Shown: positions 8,688 through 17,411 of the stretch, piece after piece
How positions within the stretch are numbered: the first letter of the stretch is position 1
Layout of the letters: each line of letters begins with the position of its first letter
Assembly (NCBI GenBank): GCA_047620505.1
Contig: JBLHKS010000108.1
Coordinates: forward strand, 1 to 24,353
Direction of reading: 5' to 3'
Source: JBLHKS01 sp047620505
GTDB lineage: Bacteria > Verrucomicrobiota > Verrucomicrobiia > Verrucomicrobiales > DEV007
DNA: 24,353 bases
The notes under the pieces: model-generated
Told to the model about the DNA's origin: nothing
The model's input: only the letters and a program-made list of their open reading frames with translations
Databases searched by the model: none
Translations under genes and position numbers: made by a program

Positions 8688-9469
8688 GAATCCTCCTTTC
8701 GCGCGATCTTCAAGGTCCACGTGTGCCACTCGCTTCCGTAGCGGTGCGCGTCTTGCAGGACGACGAAGATTGGGCCGTCCTCGGATGCTGTGATCTCGAA
8801 AATGGCGTCGCGATGCCCGTCGCTATCGTCGACTTCCATCAAGAGCTGACCCGAGCTGCTGAAAATCGTCAGGTAGGGATCGATGAGCGAGCCGCCGCGA
8901 TTGGCGAAGGTCTCGATCCGGAAACTCTCTCCGGTCTTGGCGTCGATCCGAAAGACGTCGACGTCGTTCGCCGAATTGATGACTCCAGTCAGCAGTTGCT
9001 GGGACGCCAGATCGACTGGCTGAGCATCGTGAAAACCACCATTCGGCTCCTTCTCCGGGATCAGCGCATTGTCCGCGAACATCCGCGTGGTTAAAGCCGT
9101 CGTCTCGCCGCCCGGCGTCGTCACGGTGACCGAAAGCTCCCCGGGCTTCCAAACCATTGGCAACGTCGTCGTCACTTTCGCCAGCGTGACTCCCGCAACT
9201 TTGGGCGACAATTTATCAACGCTAGGCAGGCCGCTCTTCGCTTCGTCGGGCTTTAGTTTCAGCTCGCCGGATTCGGACGCGATCCGGATTTCGGTGGCGG
9301 CTTCGAGGTTGTCGCCGCGCACTTGAATCGTGATCTCTTTGCCGATCACCGGCGCGATCGGAAGGAGCGCCAACGCTTTAGGCGGCTTCAAGGGTTCCTT
9401 CTCTTCCTCGGCAAAAACGGACGCAGAACTCAGCGCCAGAACCGCGAAAATCGAAGCGCGCCGCCTCAT
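8684..9469 (-). CDS. Small secreted PPC-domain protein
   Basis: The ATG at 9469 gives 261 residues: an MRRR-led signal peptide ending near residue 20 (VFA), an Ig/IPT-like N-terminal domain at about 30-135, and one PPC-like domain at about 138-257 introduced by EKEPNGG, with DVDVFRIDAKTGES and DPYLTIF as typical strands. The frame is open upstream to 9706, but that part is read inside the DUF1501 gene and has no signal-like start. The start shares one base with the DUF1501 stop (TGATG), and the stop overlaps the next start (ATGA), so it is tightly coupled on both sides. It is the short counterpart of the 817-residue PPC protein at 3368-5821, which follows the other DUF1501 gene. A non-catalytic partner or adaptor role is inferred. 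Confidence 0.88.
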   Translation of the reverse strand: MRRRASIFAVLALSSASVFAEEEKEPLKPPKALALLPIAPVIGKEITIQVRGDNLEAATEIRIASESGELKLKPDEAKSGLPSVDKLSPKVAGVTLAKVTTTLPMVWKPGELSVTVTTPGGETTALTTRMFADNALIPEKEPNGGFHDAQPVDLASQQLLTGVINSANDVDVFRIDAKTGESFRIETFANRGGSLIDPYLTIFSSSGQLLMEVDDSDGHRDAIFEITASEDGPIFVVLQDAHRYGSEWHTWTLKIARKEDS

Positions 9470-10761
9470 CACGCGAACAGCTCCGAGATCACCTCGCCCT
9501 CGTCCAAAATCGTCGTTGGCCGACCGTCCGGCATGTGCAATTCCTGAGCCGGATCGATCCCAAGCGAGTCGTAAATCGTCCACGCCACATCCGCTGGCCG
9601 AACCGGCCGATCGGTCACGTAAGCGCCGTTCTTGTCCGTCGCGCCGATCACATTTCCGCCCTGCACACCGGCGCCAGCGAAAAGCATCGACCCGGCATAA
9701 CCCCAATGATCGCGTCCCGTGTCCTTGTTGATCTTCGGCGAACGCCCGAACTCGCCAAACGTCGCCACCAACGTGTCTTCAAGCATGCCGCGCGCGTTGA
9801 GATCGCGGATCAGCGCGGAGAATCCTTGATCGAACTCAGGCAGCTTTTTGTCGAGCCCCTCAAAGATTTTCGCGTGGTGATCCCAGCCGCCGAAATTCAG
9901 TGTCACGAACTTCACGCCGTGCTCAATGAGCCGCCGCGCCATCAGCGCGCTTTGGCCGAATTGCGACTTTCCGTAGCCCTCGCGAATCGCGCTGTCTTCG
10001 CGCTCAATATCGAAGGCGCTGCGCGACGTCGGCGACAGCACCATGTCGGTCGCCTTCTGGCTGAACTCGTCGAAGGTCGCAATTTGGTCGTTACCTTCAA
10101 CCCGCTTCGCCAGCTGATCGATCGTCTCTAACAAGTTGCGACGACGCCCCACGGTTTCGGCCGAAAACTGGCCGCCCGGCGCGAGGTCGCGCACCTTGAA
10201 ACCGTCCGCGTTCGGATCGCCGCACTTGAAGGATTCGCAACGCCCGCCAAGCCAGACACTCGTTCCCAGCTCCCAAGTAAACGACGGATTCTGCGGAACG
10301 GCGACGTAGGGCGGAACGACACCCTCGAACCCCGTCTTGTGCGCCACGACCGAACCGATCGATGGATGATCGCCACGCGCCCGGCCGAACTTCCCTGAGA
10401 GCACCCAGTTGGACGCAGTCTCATGATGATCGTTATTGTGCGAGCCCGACCGAACCAACGAAACCAGATCCATAATCTGAGCTGTCTTCGGCAGCTGATC
10501 GCTGATGCGCAGACCGGCCACGGATGTCGGGATCACGCCATATTTACCCCGAATTTCCTCAACCGCATCTGGCTTGGGATCAAACGTATCGTGGTGCGAC
10601 ATCCCGCCCCCGAGAAACACGAGGATGCAATTTTTCGCGCGAGCACCTGCTGGCTGAGCCCGAAGCAACGCCGGGAGCGAAAGCCCCAACGGCGCGAGCG
10701 TCCCAACCCGCAGAAAATCGCGGCGCCGGGAAGTGGTTGAGTGTGGCGAGACGTTGAGCAT
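9469..10761 (-). CDS. DUF1501 family exported protein
   Basis: A 430-residue protein. The N-terminus SRRRDFLRVG (residues 11-20) followed by a hydrophobic stretch and ALLRA is a good Tat signal. DUF1501 follows, with GGGMSHHDTFDPKP at 51-64 (the conserved Ser at 55 is kept), MARRLIEHGVKFVTLNFGGWDHH, FGEFGRSPKI, GRDHWGYAGSML and the C-terminal VAWTIYDSLGID. The fold belongs with alkaline phosphatases and sulfatases, but no reaction has been assigned to the family. It lies 45 bases after the DUF1549/DUF1553 gene and is followed without a gap by the PPC gene, so these genes form one operon. It is clearly diverged from the second DUF1501 at 5822-7222, so the duplication does not look recent. Confidence 0.95.
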   Translation of the reverse strand: MLNVSPHSTTSRRRDFLRVGTLAPLGLSLPALLRAQPAGARAKNCILVFLGGGMSHHDTFDPKPDAVEEIRGKYGVIPTSVAGLRISDQLPKTAQIMDLVSLVRSGSHNNDHHETASNWVLSGKFGRARGDHPSIGSVVAHKTGFEGVVPPYVAVPQNPSFTWELGTSVWLGGRCESFKCGDPNADGFKVRDLAPGGQFSAETVGRRRNLLETIDQLAKRVEGNDQIATFDEFSQKATDMVLSPTSRSAFDIEREDSAIREGYGKSQFGQSALMARRLIEHGVKFVTLNFGGWDHHAKIFEGLDKKLPEFDQGFSALIRDLNARGMLEDTLVATFGEFGRSPKINKDTGRDHWGYAGSMLFAGAGVQGGNVIGATDKNGAYVTDRPVRPADVAWTIYDSLGIDPAQELHMPDGRPTTILDEGEVISELFA

Positions 10762-10806
10762 GCGATGATTACACGTGGGTTTGGCGGCGGTTTTGTCTTG
10801 TGGGGC

Positions 10807-13398
10807 TCAATGGTTGAAGGCAAATTCCTTCGAATTCAGCAGCGCCCAGAAGACGTCGCGGAAGACTTCTCCGCGTGGTGATTCGGCCAGCAGTTTGTGG
10901 ATGACTGCGGTCTCCGATTCCAGCGGAGATCGACCGATTGTGGCGCGATACAATTGGTGGAGAGCGATTGCGTTGTCAGGCTCCTGGAGAAGAGTCGCGA
11001 GCTGCCCGCCATCCTGTGAAAGCCGTCCAAGCAACTCGTCGGCGTTCTGTAGGTGGAGAAGTTGCGGCAAGGTCACTTCGCCCTCGCGCTCACAGGCGCA
11101 GGCGGTGACTCGCTCCGATTTACCGAATGTGGTCAAGAAATACGAACTGACTTCGGGCTCAGGAATCTGGATCGCGCGGACGCCGAGCGGGTATCCTTCG
11201 AAACGATTCGGAAAGCCGGTCGACATCGCGAGCGCGTCCGCGAGCACCTCCGCCGAAAGCCGTTTTGCGTAGTAATGTGAGTAGTGCCGGGCATCGGTCG
11301 CGTTGCGCGGCTGAGTGGACGAACTCAGCGAGTAGGCGCGCGATGTCAGGACGAGGCGCATCAGCGATTTGAGATCGAAATCGGCCGCGGCGAACTCTTG
11401 CTTGAGCACGGCGAACAACTCCGTATTGGAAGGCGGGTTGCTGGCGCGGAGGTCGTCGACGGGATCGACAATTCCTACCTGAAAAAAGTGAGCCCAAACG
11501 CGGTTGACCATCGCCCCGGCGAAGTCCTCACTTTGTAGCATCCAGTCGACAAACGGCTGCCGAGGATCGTCGCCAGCCTCGAATTTCAACGCAACCCGAT
11601 CGAGCGTCTGTGGCGGCATTTGTTGCTTGGTGCGTGGTTGATGAACGGTCGGCAACTGCTGGAGGATCTCCGCGAAACGCTTCTCCTCTCGTTCCTTCGA
11701 CTCGACCTCTTTGGCCCGCTGCTCATCGTCCTTCGCTTCCCCGATTCTCTGCTCCAACTGCCGAATCCGGCGATGAGATCCGAACTGATCGCGCGTCAGG
11801 ACGTGGACCTCGCTACCGCCTTCCTCCGGCTTGATGCGGTCGAGGCTTACCTGCGAAAAGCACGCCAGAAAGTGGTAGTAATCGTCCTGCGTGTATTTTT
11901 CGAGCGGGTGATTGTGGCATTTGGCGCAGCCGATCCGCGTGCCGAGAAAGCTCTGCGCGACCGCGTCCGCCAGCTGCGAGTCCTCCAATTTGTGGCGGCC
12001 GAGGACGGTGAAGTAGTAGCCGGTTTGCGGGTTTTGGTCGACGTGGCCGCGAGCGAGAATCACGTCGCTGGCGATCTCGGCCCATGATCGGTTCCGCGCG
12101 AGTTGCAGCCGCAGCCACGCATGCAACGCGCGCACCCCCTTCGCGCCTCGGTGATCGTTATCACGCTCCCGCCGATTCTGGAGGACGTCCGCGAGTTGGA
12201 GCGTCCAGAAGTCGACCCACTCGGGACGCTCTAACAAAGCGTCGACGAGTTTGGCGCGTTTATCAGAATCGGCGTCAGCGACGAATCGATCGACGTCCCC
12301 CGCAGTCGGCAACGTGCCGATCGTGTCGAGAAACGCACGACGGAGGAATTCCGCATCCGAACAGCTCGCCGATGGAGGGATGTTCAGCGCGCGTAGTTTC
12401 GCGAACAGCGGCGAATCGATCGCGTTCCAATGCTCGGTGAACTCCTTGTCATCGACTTCATGCTCGAATGGCATCGAGAACGACAATACTTCCACGAGTC
12501 CCTGAAAATGGACCCGAACAGACGCCTCGCCAAACCGCTGAGCTGTGACTGTGCCGTGCTCGTCGATGGTCAGCAAGCCTTCGTCATTGGAGAAGAACTG
12601 CGCTAACCAAGTGACATCGCGCACCCGGCCATCCGCGTAGTGAGCGCGCGCCAGCAGCTGCTGGGTCTCGCCCGTCCGCAGCTGACGTCCGCCGGGCAGG
12701 ACCTCCAAACGCTCCAGCGCCGGTTCATCCGGATTCGGCCCCGGCGCGCGCGCCGCGATCCAATCGACGAGCACCTCCGAAGCCCGCGATCCGCGCCGGA
12801 ACTTCGTGCCGCCCTCATGAAGCAGACCGCCCGTCGGTTTCTGCACAAGCACGCTCTGATCCGGAAAGGCGTAGTTCACACGGCGTCCCGCAAGCTCCTG
12901 CGTTAGCCAAGCGTGATCCCATTCCGGCGCGTAGCCTCGCAGCGAAAGTTTGAAACCATTCATCCCCGCCATCTTGCCGTGGCAGGAACCGGTGTTGCAC
13001 CCGGATCGCGTCAGGAGCGGCTCGACGTCGTGGACGAAGGACGGCACGACCGCTGTGAGTTCACCGACCTTGACGGGGATTGTGACCGACTTCCCTTCGA
13101 ACTCAGCTGAGATGGACGTCGCGCCGGTGGCCAAAGCGATCACCTCGGCGCCATTGATTTCGACGTGCGTGCTCCCGGCGGTTAGCTTCGCGAGTTTGGT
13201 CACATCGCGGGTGTTTCCGCCCTCGTCCGTCGCTAGAATGATCAAGCCGTGCTGCTGCGCGGACGCGCCGAGTTCGATCGACTTCGGATAATGCGTCAAC
13301 GTTCCCGGCTCCGCGGAAAACGCGCTCGGCACGACACAGAGCCACACCAGCAGCTGCTGGGCGGCGGCGGCGATGCGGAAAGCTGCGCGGGAACTCAT
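10807..13398 (-). CDS. DUF1549/DUF1553 secreted protein with Ig-like repeats and coiled coil (PSD1 family)
   Basis: The ATG at 13398 gives 863 residues with a signal segment ending near FSA (28); a GTG at 13416 adds six residues and cannot be excluded. Order: BIG2-like domain (about 40-112), cytochrome-like segment with C134, C139 and H140 (CX4CH, CNTGSCHG), a second BIG2-like domain (about 228-310), DUF1549 (about 325-520) with CAKCHNHPLE (C491, C494, H495), a strongly charged coiled coil (about 541-580, many Glu, Arg and Lys), and DUF1553 (about 598-850) with MVNRVWAHFF and PVDDLRASNPPSN. It ends SKEFAFNH, like its paralogue at 1126-3342. It heads the 13398-to-7344 gene string. It is probably heme-binding and extracytoplasmic; the reaction is unknown. 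Confidence 0.93.
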   Translation of the reverse strand: MSSRAAFRIAAAAQQLLVWLCVVPSAFSAEPGTLTHYPKSIELGASAQQHGLIILATDEGGNTRDVTKLAKLTAGSTHVEINGAEVIALATGATSISAEFEGKSVTIPVKVGELTAVVPSFVHDVEPLLTRSGCNTGSCHGKMAGMNGFKLSLRGYAPEWDHAWLTQELAGRRVNYAFPDQSVLVQKPTGGLLHEGGTKFRRGSRASEVLVDWIAARAPGPNPDEPALERLEVLPGGRQLRTGETQQLLARAHYADGRVRDVTWLAQFFSNDEGLLTIDEHGTVTAQRFGEASVRVHFQGLVEVLSFSMPFEHEVDDKEFTEHWNAIDSPLFAKLRALNIPPSASCSDAEFLRRAFLDTIGTLPTAGDVDRFVADADSDKRAKLVDALLERPEWVDFWTLQLADVLQNRRERDNDHRGAKGVRALHAWLRLQLARNRSWAEIASDVILARGHVDQNPQTGYYFTVLGRHKLEDSQLADAVAQSFLGTRIGCAKCHNHPLEKYTQDDYYHFLACFSQVSLDRIKPEEGGSEVHVLTRDQFGSHRRIRQLEQRIGEAKDDEQRAKEVESKEREEKRFAEILQQLPTVHQPRTKQQMPPQTLDRVALKFEAGDDPRQPFVDWMLQSEDFAGAMVNRVWAHFFQVGIVDPVDDLRASNPPSNTELFAVLKQEFAAADFDLKSLMRLVLTSRAYSLSSSTQPRNATDARHYSHYYAKRLSAEVLADALAMSTGFPNRFEGYPLGVRAIQIPEPEVSSYFLTTFGKSERVTACACEREGEVTLPQLLHLQNADELLGRLSQDGGQLATLLQEPDNAIALHQLYRATIGRSPLESETAVIHKLLAESPRGEVFRDVFWALLNSKEFAFNH

Positions 13399-13444
13399 GC
13401 GGACGAACTGAAGCACGTCGCGATCGAAATTGTCACGACAAAAG

Positions 13445-13621
13445 CTATGCGAAATACGCCGCGGCTGCCCCCCTCTCTATCCTGCACGCCTCCTCATTTC
13501 GGTTGGCGTCGTAGCGGACGTGAGCCCATTTCTTGAGCGCGTGATAATCCGGCTGCCGACGCATCATCCGCCAGACCATCTCCACGAGCATGGCCCGGAC
13601 CCGCTGATCACCGGAGACGGG
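13445..13621 (-). pseudogene. Relic of a transposase C-terminal region, IS110-like
   Basis: A stop-to-stop frame of 58 codons with no start codon and a stop (TAA at 13624-13622) just upstream. Its first half reads SGDQRVRAMLVEM, then VWRMMRRQPDYHALKKW. This resembles the segment after the helix-hairpin-helix part of IS110-family transposases (G-x-RRVR-x-x-LVE-x-x-W...QP). The remaining 26 residues (AHVRYDANR onward) do not match the expected conserved continuation. No inverted repeats or element ends were seen. The assignment rests on remembered family pattern only, and the fragment is far too short to be functional. Confidence 0.45.
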
Positions 13622-13769
13622 TTAGCAGGCACGCTGAAGACCGGGCGCGCTGGATTTCGAACAAAGAAAGGATCGGCAGGTGTCGGGGCTTTATCTTAGC
13701 CTGATGGATCGGATGGGCGTGCCCATGTCCGAATTCGGCGGCGCGACTGAGCAGCTGGCCGGTGTTTAG
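13613..13769 (+). pseudogene. Relic of a DUF1552 gene, C-terminal end, frameshifted
   Basis: On the plus strand two frames together spell a DUF1552-like C-terminus. The first (13613-13648) gives GDGLAGTLKTGR, like the AGxxxGxLKxGRH loop. After a frameshift near 13648 the second gives DFEQRKDRQVSGLYLSLMDR, then MGVPMSEFGGATEQLAGV and a TAG stop at 13767-13769, like the LYLSLLDRMGV...FGDSTG ending of this family. The N-terminal 85-90% of the gene is missing. It is the only plus-strand coding trace in the window and points away from the intact DUF1552 gene at 22804-24174, which has a different C-terminus, so it is not a recent copy of that gene. Confidence 0.55.
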
Positions 13770-13794
13770 CATTGGAGGTGAGCCGACCAGCAGC

Positions 13795-16700
13795 TTACTG
13801 GGCCACTTGATTATCCGTCTGCAAATAACGCATCAAGTCAAGAACCTGAACATCGGTGAGGGTCTGGAAAAGGCCATCCGGCATCATTGATACAGGCAGT
13901 TTTTCCCGCGCCTTGAGGTCGCCTTTTGGGATCACGATCTCGCCCTCCAAGGTGACGGCGGTGACTGTGTTATCGTCTTCGCGACGGATGATTCCGAGCA
14001 AAATGCGGTCATCGTTGAGCGTGAACGTTGAATATTCGTAGTCCTTGCCGATGTCGGCATTCGGATCGAGCACGTTGTCGAGAATGTAGCTGACGTTGCG
14101 GCGATCGGAGCCGGTCAGGTCAGGGGCTAACTTGCCGCCCTCGCCGTGCATTTGATGGCAGCTCGCGCAGATTTGTTGGAAAACCGCGCGCCCTTTCAGC
14201 GGATCAGCTTTGCTGAGCGCGTCCTGATTCAAGAGCGTTTGGTAGTGACCGCGGAGTTCAGTCCAGCCCTTTTGAGGGCGGATGGTGCCCCAGACCGCTT
14301 CGAGCATCGCGCTTACCTCGTCACTTCCGAGGTTGGCCAGCTGGCGAGCAGCTGCTGGGGTGATGTCGGTTCTGGGAAGCTTGCCGGATTCAACTTCTCC
14401 GAGCAGCACGGCGCCGAATTCGGCGCGGGAAGCAAGGGTATTGATGGCGTCGAGCTTTTCGGGGGCTGAGAAGCTTGGGTAACGGCGCAGAATTTCGGTC
14501 GGCGTTTTTTGGTGAGGCATCGCCGCGAGGGCGCGGAGGGTGGCGGTGCGGACCTCCGATTGATCCAGCAGCGAATGCAACTCGACCGCCAGATCGGCAA
14601 CGCGTTTTTGCACGAGGATCTCCATTGCCTTGACGCGTTCTTCCGCGGCGGTGCTGGGATCCAGCATCCGTTTCCGCAGTTCGGCTAATGCGGATTCGTT
14701 ACCGAAAAGGACCGACAGCTCGTTGGTCGCTTTGACGACTTCCGCGTCAGAACTCTTGCCGAGCAACGTGGAAATCCTCGACCAAGTTTCCGGAACGGCG
14801 ATGTTAGGATTGCCCGCGAGTCCTTCGCGAATTCCGGTGAGGATCGCGGTCTGGACGCGCGGATCGGTGATCTCGCTGAGTTTGCCGATCAAACTGGCAA
14901 GGGCGGCGTCGAAATCATCGGGCTCCGCTTCGGCGGGCGCGATCACCTGCTCGGCAAGGTAAGAAACCTCGGCTGCGCTCAGGGCGCGGTTGTAAATTCT
15001 CATGTCGTTGAGCCCGCCTCGGAAGAACTCGTTGGTGCTCGCCGCCCCGCCCAGCCAGAGCTCGCCCGCTCCGGCGCCGTTGCTTGCCTCGTCGGTCCCG
15101 ATGAGGTAGCCGTCGACAAAGACACTGCGTTTCCCACGGCTCTGGATGATACTAACATGTTGCCAAACCGGCTGTGCAGTCCCTCCTCCGATGTTCGGTC
15201 CCTGAGATCCTGCGTTCCAACTTCCGTTGTGAGCCCAGAGGCCATACCAGTTTCCAGCATCGCGAGATTTGGTGACGATCCCGCGCCATCCGCCCTGCTG
15301 GCCATCATGGTAAACCCAAGCTGCCAGCGAAAAGTCGGCAGTTGCCGGAAAGCTCAATTCATCACGATGCGCGAGTTCGAGCCGGTCGTCCTCGCCGTCG
15401 AAATACACCGCTTTGCGCCCGCCGATCGCGCGGATCGACGGTTGCGCTTCGGCCAGCTTTTGCGTCAGCCCGCCCCATGACTCGACCTTGCTGGCGTCAG
15501 CCACTAACGATTGAATGTCAGCGTGGAGCACGAGTCCCGTGGCGGAAACCGACTCCGCCGGAGCGACTTTGACGAGATCGAGCCTCGTCGCGACACCAGC
15601 AGACGTGGGCCGAACTTCACTGCTGAGCCGTCGAGCGACGTATCGTGAAATGAGTTCGACTCTGGCGCTGGCGGCGAGATTGATGGCTCGGTCAGGGTCC
15701 TGCGTCACGAGCGGTTCGAGCGCGAACCAATTCATCAGCGGGAGGTTATGATCGTCTCGGTCGCTTTCGTGCTTTGTTAGGCTCTCAAGGATGGGCCAAC
15801 TCTGGTTCGCGGAAAGTCGCTGCGCAGCGGAGGCGAGGTAGAGCCTGACGACCGGCGAGGGATCGTTTTTCGCCAAATCGGCAAACTTTTCCGTGGAGCC
15901 ATGGCCATTTTCGGTCAGAAGCTGAATCGCCCAAGCGCGGACATATTCATCTTCGTGACTTAGATAATCGATTAACGGCTTGTCGTCGAGCGCACCGGTT
16001 ACCCAGAGCGTCCACAGGGCCCGCAATTTGTTTGGGGTGGGCAAATCAGGCTGAGTCATCGCCGCTACCAGCACTTCGAGTACGTCCTCATCGACACCCC
16101 GGCCGTTTCTCTCCTGCAGGATTCGGCGAGCTTGCCGAGAATGCCATTCGTTGCCCGCATGGATCGCAAGGTTGGCCAGTTCGAGATCGCTCTCTTCAGA
16201 CAGATCGAAACGCGGGTTCTTCGCCTCCCCATAACTCAGTCGCCAGAGCCTTCCGGTCTCACCGTGAATCACTTTACGCCCGCAGATATCGGCGTCGTGC
16301 CAATCGAGCACGTAGATCGAACCATCCGGACCCAACTCCATGTTGAAACCGAGCCACTGGTTGTCGTTCGCCATGCAGAAATCGTCACCGTGCGCTCCGC
16401 TGAAGCCTGAACCCTTGCGGCTGATGATATCGGTCAGCACCCCATGCTGATGAATGTTGCACATGAAAAGCCGCCCGCGGTATTCCTCCGGAAACTGGTC
16501 GGCAAGGTAGAAACGAGCGCCGCCATGCGCCGAGGCGTGCTTGTGATCGGCGATCGTTTTGATGTCGTCATAAATATGCGGATTGAAGTGTTGCCCGGCC
16601 TGCCGGTGATAGCGCCCACCCTGAATCATGTGCCAGAGATGCGGGATCACGCAGGCGGTCTCAAAGAGCTGACCATGCTCGTTGAAATCCATGCCCCAAG

Positions 16701-17388
16701 GATTGCTGGTGCCCCATGCGAACACTTCGAACTTTTTAGTCGTCGGGTGAAACCGCCAGACACCGGCATTGATGGGCACACGTTCCTCGTCAGGCGCGCC
16801 GGGCGCTCCTACCCGAGAATGTGTGAAGACCCCCTGAAGGCCGTAGAGCCATCCGTCAGGGCCCCAGATGAAACTGTTGAGCGTCTCATGCCGGTCTTGT
16901 CGCCCCCATCCGTCGAGGAGGATTTCAGGCTCTCCGTCCGGGACATCGTCTTTGTTGCGATCAGGGATGAAAAGCAGATTCGGAGGCGAGCCCACGTAGA
17001 TTCCGCCAAACCCAAAGGCGATCCCGGTCGGGAAGAATAGCCGATCGCGAAAGAGGGTTTTCTTGTCCATTCGCCCATCGCCATCGGTATCTTCGAGGAT
17101 GACGATGCGCCCCATCGGACCTTGGTCGAAGGTGTCCGAGCCGCGCGTTTCGTAGTTGAGATTCTCGCAAAGCCAGACGCGCCCACGGTCATCGAACGTG
17201 AAGGCAAAAGGCTGAACAATCTCCGGCTCGGCGGCAAATGGAACGACCTTGAAGCCCTCCGGGACTGTCATTTTTGCGATCGCTTCTGGTGGTGTCAGGA
17301 ATTTGACGCCGGGGGAAAGCGGGCCGTCTTGGGCGAAAAGCAGTGTGGGTATCGCGAGAGCGAAAACGAAGAGTAATTTGTAATTCAC
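13795..17388 (-). CDS. PVC-type heme-binding membrane-bound dehydrogenase with LamG-like insert
   Basis: The GTG at 17388 starts a 1197-residue product with a signal peptide (1-20, cleavage after FAQ) and leaves a 23-base gap to the upstream hydrolase gene; the open frame to 17526 would overlap that gene by 115 bases. Residues about 30-385 form the beta-propeller 'membrane-bound dehydrogenase' domain (GPDGWLYG, DWHDADICG). HEAT-like repeats follow at about 400-590. A LamG/concanavalin-like domain lies at about 618-818 (FDGEDDRLEL, WVYHDGQ, MRIYNRALSAAEV), then more HEAT-like helices to about 1050. The C-terminal cytochrome c-type domain has CASCH at 1074-1078, DLTGSDRR, and VSMMP near 1167-1170 as the probable Met ligand. 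Role: periplasmic or surface oxidation of an unknown, perhaps carbohydrate, substrate. Confidence 0.92.
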   Translation of the reverse strand: MNYKLLFVFALAIPTLLFAQDGPLSPGVKFLTPPEAIAKMTVPEGFKVVPFAAEPEIVQPFAFTFDDRGRVWLCENLNYETRGSDTFDQGPMGRIVILEDTDGDGRMDKKTLFRDRLFFPTGIAFGFGGIYVGSPPNLLFIPDRNKDDVPDGEPEILLDGWGRQDRHETLNSFIWGPDGWLYGLQGVFTHSRVGAPGAPDEERVPINAGVWRFHPTTKKFEVFAWGTSNPWGMDFNEHGQLFETACVIPHLWHMIQGGRYHRQAGQHFNPHIYDDIKTIADHKHASAHGGARFYLADQFPEEYRGRLFMCNIHQHGVLTDIISRKGSGFSGAHGDDFCMANDNQWLGFNMELGPDGSIYVLDWHDADICGRKVIHGETGRLWRLSYGEAKNPRFDLSEESDLELANLAIHAGNEWHSRQARRILQERNGRGVDEDVLEVLVAAMTQPDLPTPNKLRALWTLWVTGALDDKPLIDYLSHEDEYVRAWAIQLLTENGHGSTEKFADLAKNDPSPVVRLYLASAAQRLSANQSWPILESLTKHESDRDDHNLPLMNWFALEPLVTQDPDRAINLAASARVELISRYVARRLSSEVRPTSAGVATRLDLVKVAPAESVSATGLVLHADIQSLVADASKVESWGGLTQKLAEAQPSIRAIGGRKAVYFDGEDDRLELAHRDELSFPATADFSLAAWVYHDGQQGGWRGIVTKSRDAGNWYGLWAHNGSWNAGSQGPNIGGGTAQPVWQHVSIIQSRGKRSVFVDGYLIGTDEASNGAGAGELWLGGAASTNEFFRGGLNDMRIYNRALSAAEVSYLAEQVIAPAEAEPDDFDAALASLIGKLSEITDPRVQTAILTGIREGLAGNPNIAVPETWSRISTLLGKSSDAEVVKATNELSVLFGNESALAELRKRMLDPSTAAEERVKAMEILVQKRVADLAVELHSLLDQSEVRTATLRALAAMPHQKTPTEILRRYPSFSAPEKLDAINTLASRAEFGAVLLGEVESGKLPRTDITPAAARQLANLGSDEVSAMLEAVWGTIRPQKGWTELRGHYQTLLNQDALSKADPLKGRAVFQQICASCHQMHGEGGKLAPDLTGSDRRNVSYILDNVLDPNADIGKDYEYSTFTLNDDRILLGIIRREDDNTVTAVTLEGEIVIPKGDLKAREKLPVSMMPDGLFQTLTDVQVLDLMRYLQTDNQVAQ

Positions 17389-17411
17389 GATCAGAGTGTG
17401 GCGGTCGGGCG

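Larger units (their letters stand above)
13399..13794. other. Non-coding gap holding gene relics
   Basis: No intact gene is present in these 396 bases. Two overlapping protein relics on opposite strands are listed separately. The part nearest the DUF1549/DUF1553 start (13399-13444) is a likely leader; a short inverted repeat TTGTC-AC-GACAA lies at 13430-13441 and could be an operator, but nothing else supports that. No convincing promoter or terminator was found. Confidence 0.6.
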
